Assembly (NCBI RefSeq): GCF_937616625.2
Contig: NC_065571.1
Span: forward strand, 10,666,501 to 10,730,500
Direction: 5' to 3'
Length of the DNA: 64,000 nt
Source: Mercurialis annua
Lineage: Eukaryota; Streptophyta; Magnoliopsida; Malpighiales; Euphorbiaceae
The translations under genes and the position numbers were made by a program. This document shows positions 56,071-64,000 of this stretch, in pieces (position 1 is the first letter of the stretch; each line of letters begins with the position of its first letter). A model generated the notes under the pieces. It searched no databases. It worked only from the letters and a program-made list of their open reading frames with translations, and was not told the origin of the DNA.

Positions 56071-56250
56071 TACTATCTTTTTGGACGTTTGATAAACTTA
56101 TTACTACTTCTTGTTTTTCTCTTTCAGAAAAAAGAGATAGGGAGTAGTAAGTTTATCAAGAATAATTATACAATCCAATTGCGCCACGTCATTCGTACGA
56201 CAAACAAATAAAATATTAGTCATATATAAATGTCTAATAATAAAAAAATA

Positions 56251-56625
56251 GGCTTAATTACCAAAAAAACTCTTACCTTTTAGCCCTTTTTCAGTTGCAC
56301 CCTAACGTTGCAATTTTGTCGGTTGCACCCTAATTCGCACTTTTGGGTTTCAATTCCACCCTCAAAATCAAATTGGACTTTTTTCACTCGGAAAAAATTC
56401 ATAAAAACCCTTATAAAGTACTCGTTTAAACTCTTTTCCACATAAAAAGTTAAAAATGGATGACTTATTTTAATTTTTTTCAAATGAAAAAGAGATCAAT
56501 TTAGTACTTGAGGGTGGAATTGAAAACCAAAGATGCGAATTTGGGTGCAACTGATAAAATTGCAACGTCGGGGTGCATTTGAAAATGGGCTAAAAGGTGG
56601 GGAGTTTTTTTTGGTGATTTAGCCC
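56251..56625. mobile_element. Mutator-like fold-back MITE
   Basis: Ends GGCTTAATTACCAAAAAAAC and inverted GGGCTAAATCACCAAAAAA; flanked by AAAAAAATA on both sides (56242-56250 and 56626-56634). Inverted pairing includes GTTGCACCCTAA and GGGTGCAAC words. Terminal family shared with 20268-20643. Confidence 0.75.
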
Positions 56626-56639
56626 AAAAAAATAAACAA

Positions 56640-57540
56640 TAAATAAAGATCTCTTATCGCAAATATTTACTGATATGTTGCAAAAATAACGTGGCACATT
56701 TGTGTGGGATAAACACTCGTTTATTGAACATCCAGAAAATAGTTAATTTGGTCGTAGACTTAATTTTTCTAATTTAACTTAAAATTAATTTTCTTTGAAA
56801 TTATAAAAAAATCAAAAAATAATTATAGCTATTTAATAAATCGTAAAATTAATGTATAAAATTAAAAAAAAAATCATCTAAATAGGATATAGTACTTCTA
56901 TAATAGAATTTAATGTATTCATCAAGTGTTAATACATATTGATTACATATCAGGATAATTATTGTTACTGGCGTTTTGTGTTTGTAACAACAAGCGTGTG
57001 AAATGCGGGCGTGCCAGGAAGCGGATTCCAAAATATAACTTAACTTCTTAAACGAGCGATTGGGGTTTGGTTAACCTTATAACAAGTACTCCAATCAAGT
57101 AATGCTAAAACAAAGAATCCAATTGTAAATATGTTTACTAATTGAATGAAATGAAAATACAAGTGTTTGAATAAAAATTGCAGAAGTTCAATCGTAAAGT
57201 TCTTTACTGATTGAAGAAAATTGAGAATGCTAAGTGCTGAGTGTTTTTGCCTTTGGGCTGGTTTTTGTTGGATTTGATCGGGGGTTGCAAATTGCCTGCT
57301 CTTCTCTTATTTATAGCTTCATCATTTGAAAACTGCTGCTTCATGTACCAACTGCACACGTTCTTCCGCACCTTCAGGAACTGCCAATCGTGTCTTTACT
57401 TCTGCTGCACGTGCTTTTTAACTTCTTTTCTTCTGAAATGGACTTCTTGGGCTTATGGGCCATTTAAATTAATATTTAATGGCCATTCAAATTTGGGCTT
57501 AATCTTCTGCAAATGGACTTGGACTTTTTGAATCTGTTAG
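56640..57540. other. Spacer, possibly retroelement-derived
   Basis: 57100-57530 is less A+T-rich and contains GCTGAGTGTTTTTGCC, CTTATTTATAGC and repeated TGGGCTT words, like the 3' part of an LTR or a decayed UTR. No coding similarity recognised. Confidence 0.4.
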
Positions 57541-57544
57541 GAAT

Positions 57545-57760
57545 AACTAGTCAACCTCTGAAAATCACCTCCTAGAAGTCAACCTCTAAAAATCAACCTC
57601 TAGAAGTCACCTTCTAGAACTCAACCTCTAAAATCAACCTCTGGAGTAAAAATTAGTCAACCTCTAGAGACCAACCTTTGGAGACCAACATCTGAAGTCA
57701 AAATTAGTCAATCTCTAGAAATTAACCTTTGAAAATCAACCTCCGAAGTCAATTATTCAC
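57545..57760. repeat. TCAACCTCTAGAAG-type minisatellite
   Basis: The word (G/A)TCAACCTCTAGAA(G) and variants (AACCTCTAAAAATC, AACCTTTGGAGACC) recur about thirteen times with a period of 14-17 bp, decaying to the right. Confidence 0.88.
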
Positions 57761-57831
57761 AGTACTCTTTTATCTTTTTAAAGAAATATGGGCTTTTATG
57801 GCCTTTTAGCCATATTTTTAATTTTGGTGCA

Positions 57832-58151
57832 AACAATTATATATAAATTCACCATATTTACACGAATTTTCAAAAATAACTCGACTTTTAAAAATGTGTC
57901 AATTCAGGGCACCACCTTTTCTTTTTCTTTTTTTAAAAACAACATCGACAATTTTTAATAGTGTTTTTGCTGACGTGGCTGGACACGTGGAAGACCCATC
58001 AGGTGTCCAGGTCAACGAAATTTTATTTAAAAATGTGGCCATGTTGTTTTTGAAAAGAAATGAAAGGTGATGTCTTAAATTGACATGTTTTAAAAATCGA
58101 ATTATTGTTAAAAAATCATGTAAAGATTATAATTTTATATGTAATTAGCCT
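57832..58151. mobile_element. Fold-back MITE, second copy of the 15321 family
   Basis: Shares TTTACACGAATT, GTGTCAATTCAGGGCA, TTTTTGCTGACGTGG and GTTGTTTTTGAAAAGAAATG with 15321-15638 in the same order, and has similar inverted ends. Its left end has mutated and no duplication is visible, so it is older than the 15321 copy. Confidence 0.8.
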
Positions 58152-58593
58152 TTATATATTTAACAGATCATATGTGTATCTAGCATAGGTGTAGAAGAAC
58201 TAGGCAAAAATAGTCTATAAGTCAACCAATATGAAAATAAAAGATTAAATCACTTCTAAAATTCAGACGTTGAATATAATTATAAAAATTAAAATATTTG
58301 AATATAATAATAAAAGAAAAAAAATTGAATTTAAAAAATAGTTCAAACAAAAAAATAATAATTAAAAATAATATGTGTACATAATATTAATAGTATAAAT
58401 ATATTAATAAAAACTAAAATAAAAAAAATTGAATTTTTTAATAAAATTTTAAAATTGTACATAAAAAATCAAAAAAAGAAAAAATGAAAATTTTATTTAG
58501 AATCTTGCCTATTTAATTAGTTTACACCATATAAAAATTGAAGAACTTTCTTTTTTTGAGGAACATTTGAAGAACATTACAAATTAAAATTAT

Positions 58594-58642
58594 GAATATG
58601 ACCCTCTTAAATTCATTTTGAATTTGAGGGAATCCCAATTCT
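58594..58642. mobile_element. Arm fragment of the MITE family at 2178/8428
   Basis: GAATATGACCCTCTTAAATTC followed by AATTTGAGGGAATCCCAATTC-like sequence matches the right arm of the split MITE (8381-8428) with several changes. The left arm is missing. Confidence 0.6.
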
Positions 58643-58779
58643 AAAAGTAAACATATGAAAAAAAAAATAGTCAATAAATATTGAAACGTATTCATCAAAA
58701 AAAAAAAATATTGAAATGTGACGCGTACCAAAGCAAAAATAAAAAATGGTGGACTGCATAGCCATTAGCCACCCCAACT

Positions 58780-58786
58780 TATAAAA
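58780..58786 (+). promoter_or_regulatory. TATA box of the beta-glucosidase gene
   Basis: TATAAAA about 140 bp before the ATG at 58924, followed by a pyrimidine-rich leader (CTCCATTTTTTTCCC), a normal plant promoter layout. Confidence 0.6.
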
Positions 58787-58923
58787 TCAACACCTTCTTG
58801 CGCAAGAGAATACCACTTGTCTCCATTTTTTTCCCTATTTTCCTCCATTTTTTCATTTCTTCCTCAATTCTATATTTTTCATTAACTAAAAACATTCATA
58901 TTATTGATTTATTATAAAAAACC

Positions 58924-63900
<4,977 letters not shown>

Positions 63901-64000
63901 AATGTATATATTACGAGATTGTATATTTGTATAGAATGAAATTATTCAGAAAAGAATGTAAAGGGGCAAATATTAAATTAAATAACATGAATATAGAAAA

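Noticed and set aside
57241..57531. 96-codon Phe/Leu/Cys-rich frame
   Set aside because: Composition follows a TTCTTCTG-rich non-coding stretch; no domain or homologue recognised.

Overview
The window is nuclear DNA of a flowering plant, almost certainly a eudicot. The evidence is GT-AG introns, plant-specific families (TPS-a terpene synthase, plant organic cation/carnitine transporter, organellar RRM protein, BGLU40-type beta-glucosidase) and dense plant transposons (L1-type LINE, Helitrons, Stowaway and Mutator-like MITEs, a large solo LTR, an endogenous caulimovirid). The protein style suggests a rosid, perhaps Malpighiales, but the species cannot be fixed from the sequence. The DNA between genes is very A+T-rich.

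Layout. 1-2036: last two exons of a sesquiterpene synthase, with a 929-bp fold-back element in its last intron. 2178-8437: a small fold-back element split by a full-length-looking L1 LINE with two intact reading frames and a perfect 16-bp target-site duplication. 8.4-17.2 kb: no intact gene; it holds MITEs, a Helitron end, a processed pseudogene of a 20S proteasome alpha subunit, and a three-level nest of elements. 17.3-23.6 kb: a complete two-exon organic cation/carnitine transporter gene whose 4.7-kb intron carries two MITEs and a short Helitron. 24.5-29.6 kb: a rearranged endogenous pararetrovirus with coat-protein-like and movement-protein-like reading frames, a promoter-like region and a tRNA-Met primer-binding site, but no reverse transcriptase. 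29.9-33.3 kb: a 3.4-kb solo LTR. 33.3-47 kb: mostly repeats, plus one small complete gene on the minus strand (UCP031279-like, 36.7-37.4 kb), a MULE transposase scrap, a Helitron, a SINE and a hAT-type MITE. 47.5-50.4 kb: a four-exon minus-strand gene for an organellar RNA-binding protein with a long octapeptide repeat tail. 50.7-52.5 kb: a decayed LINE. 53-58.7 kb: a run of MITEs. 58.9-63.9 kb: a complete 13-exon GH1 beta-glucosidase gene.

The host genes do not form an obvious pathway or cluster; they look like independent single genes separated by transposons. The most striking collective signal is the number of short fold-back elements with 9-bp (or 9-10-bp) target-site duplications, the Mutator-like hallmark. 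Eight have exact duplications and two more have one mismatch, several sit inside introns, and a degenerate MULE transposase fragment lies among them. All exon boundaries were worked out by hand from splice consensus, reading-frame continuity and similarity remembered from the families; no database search was run.
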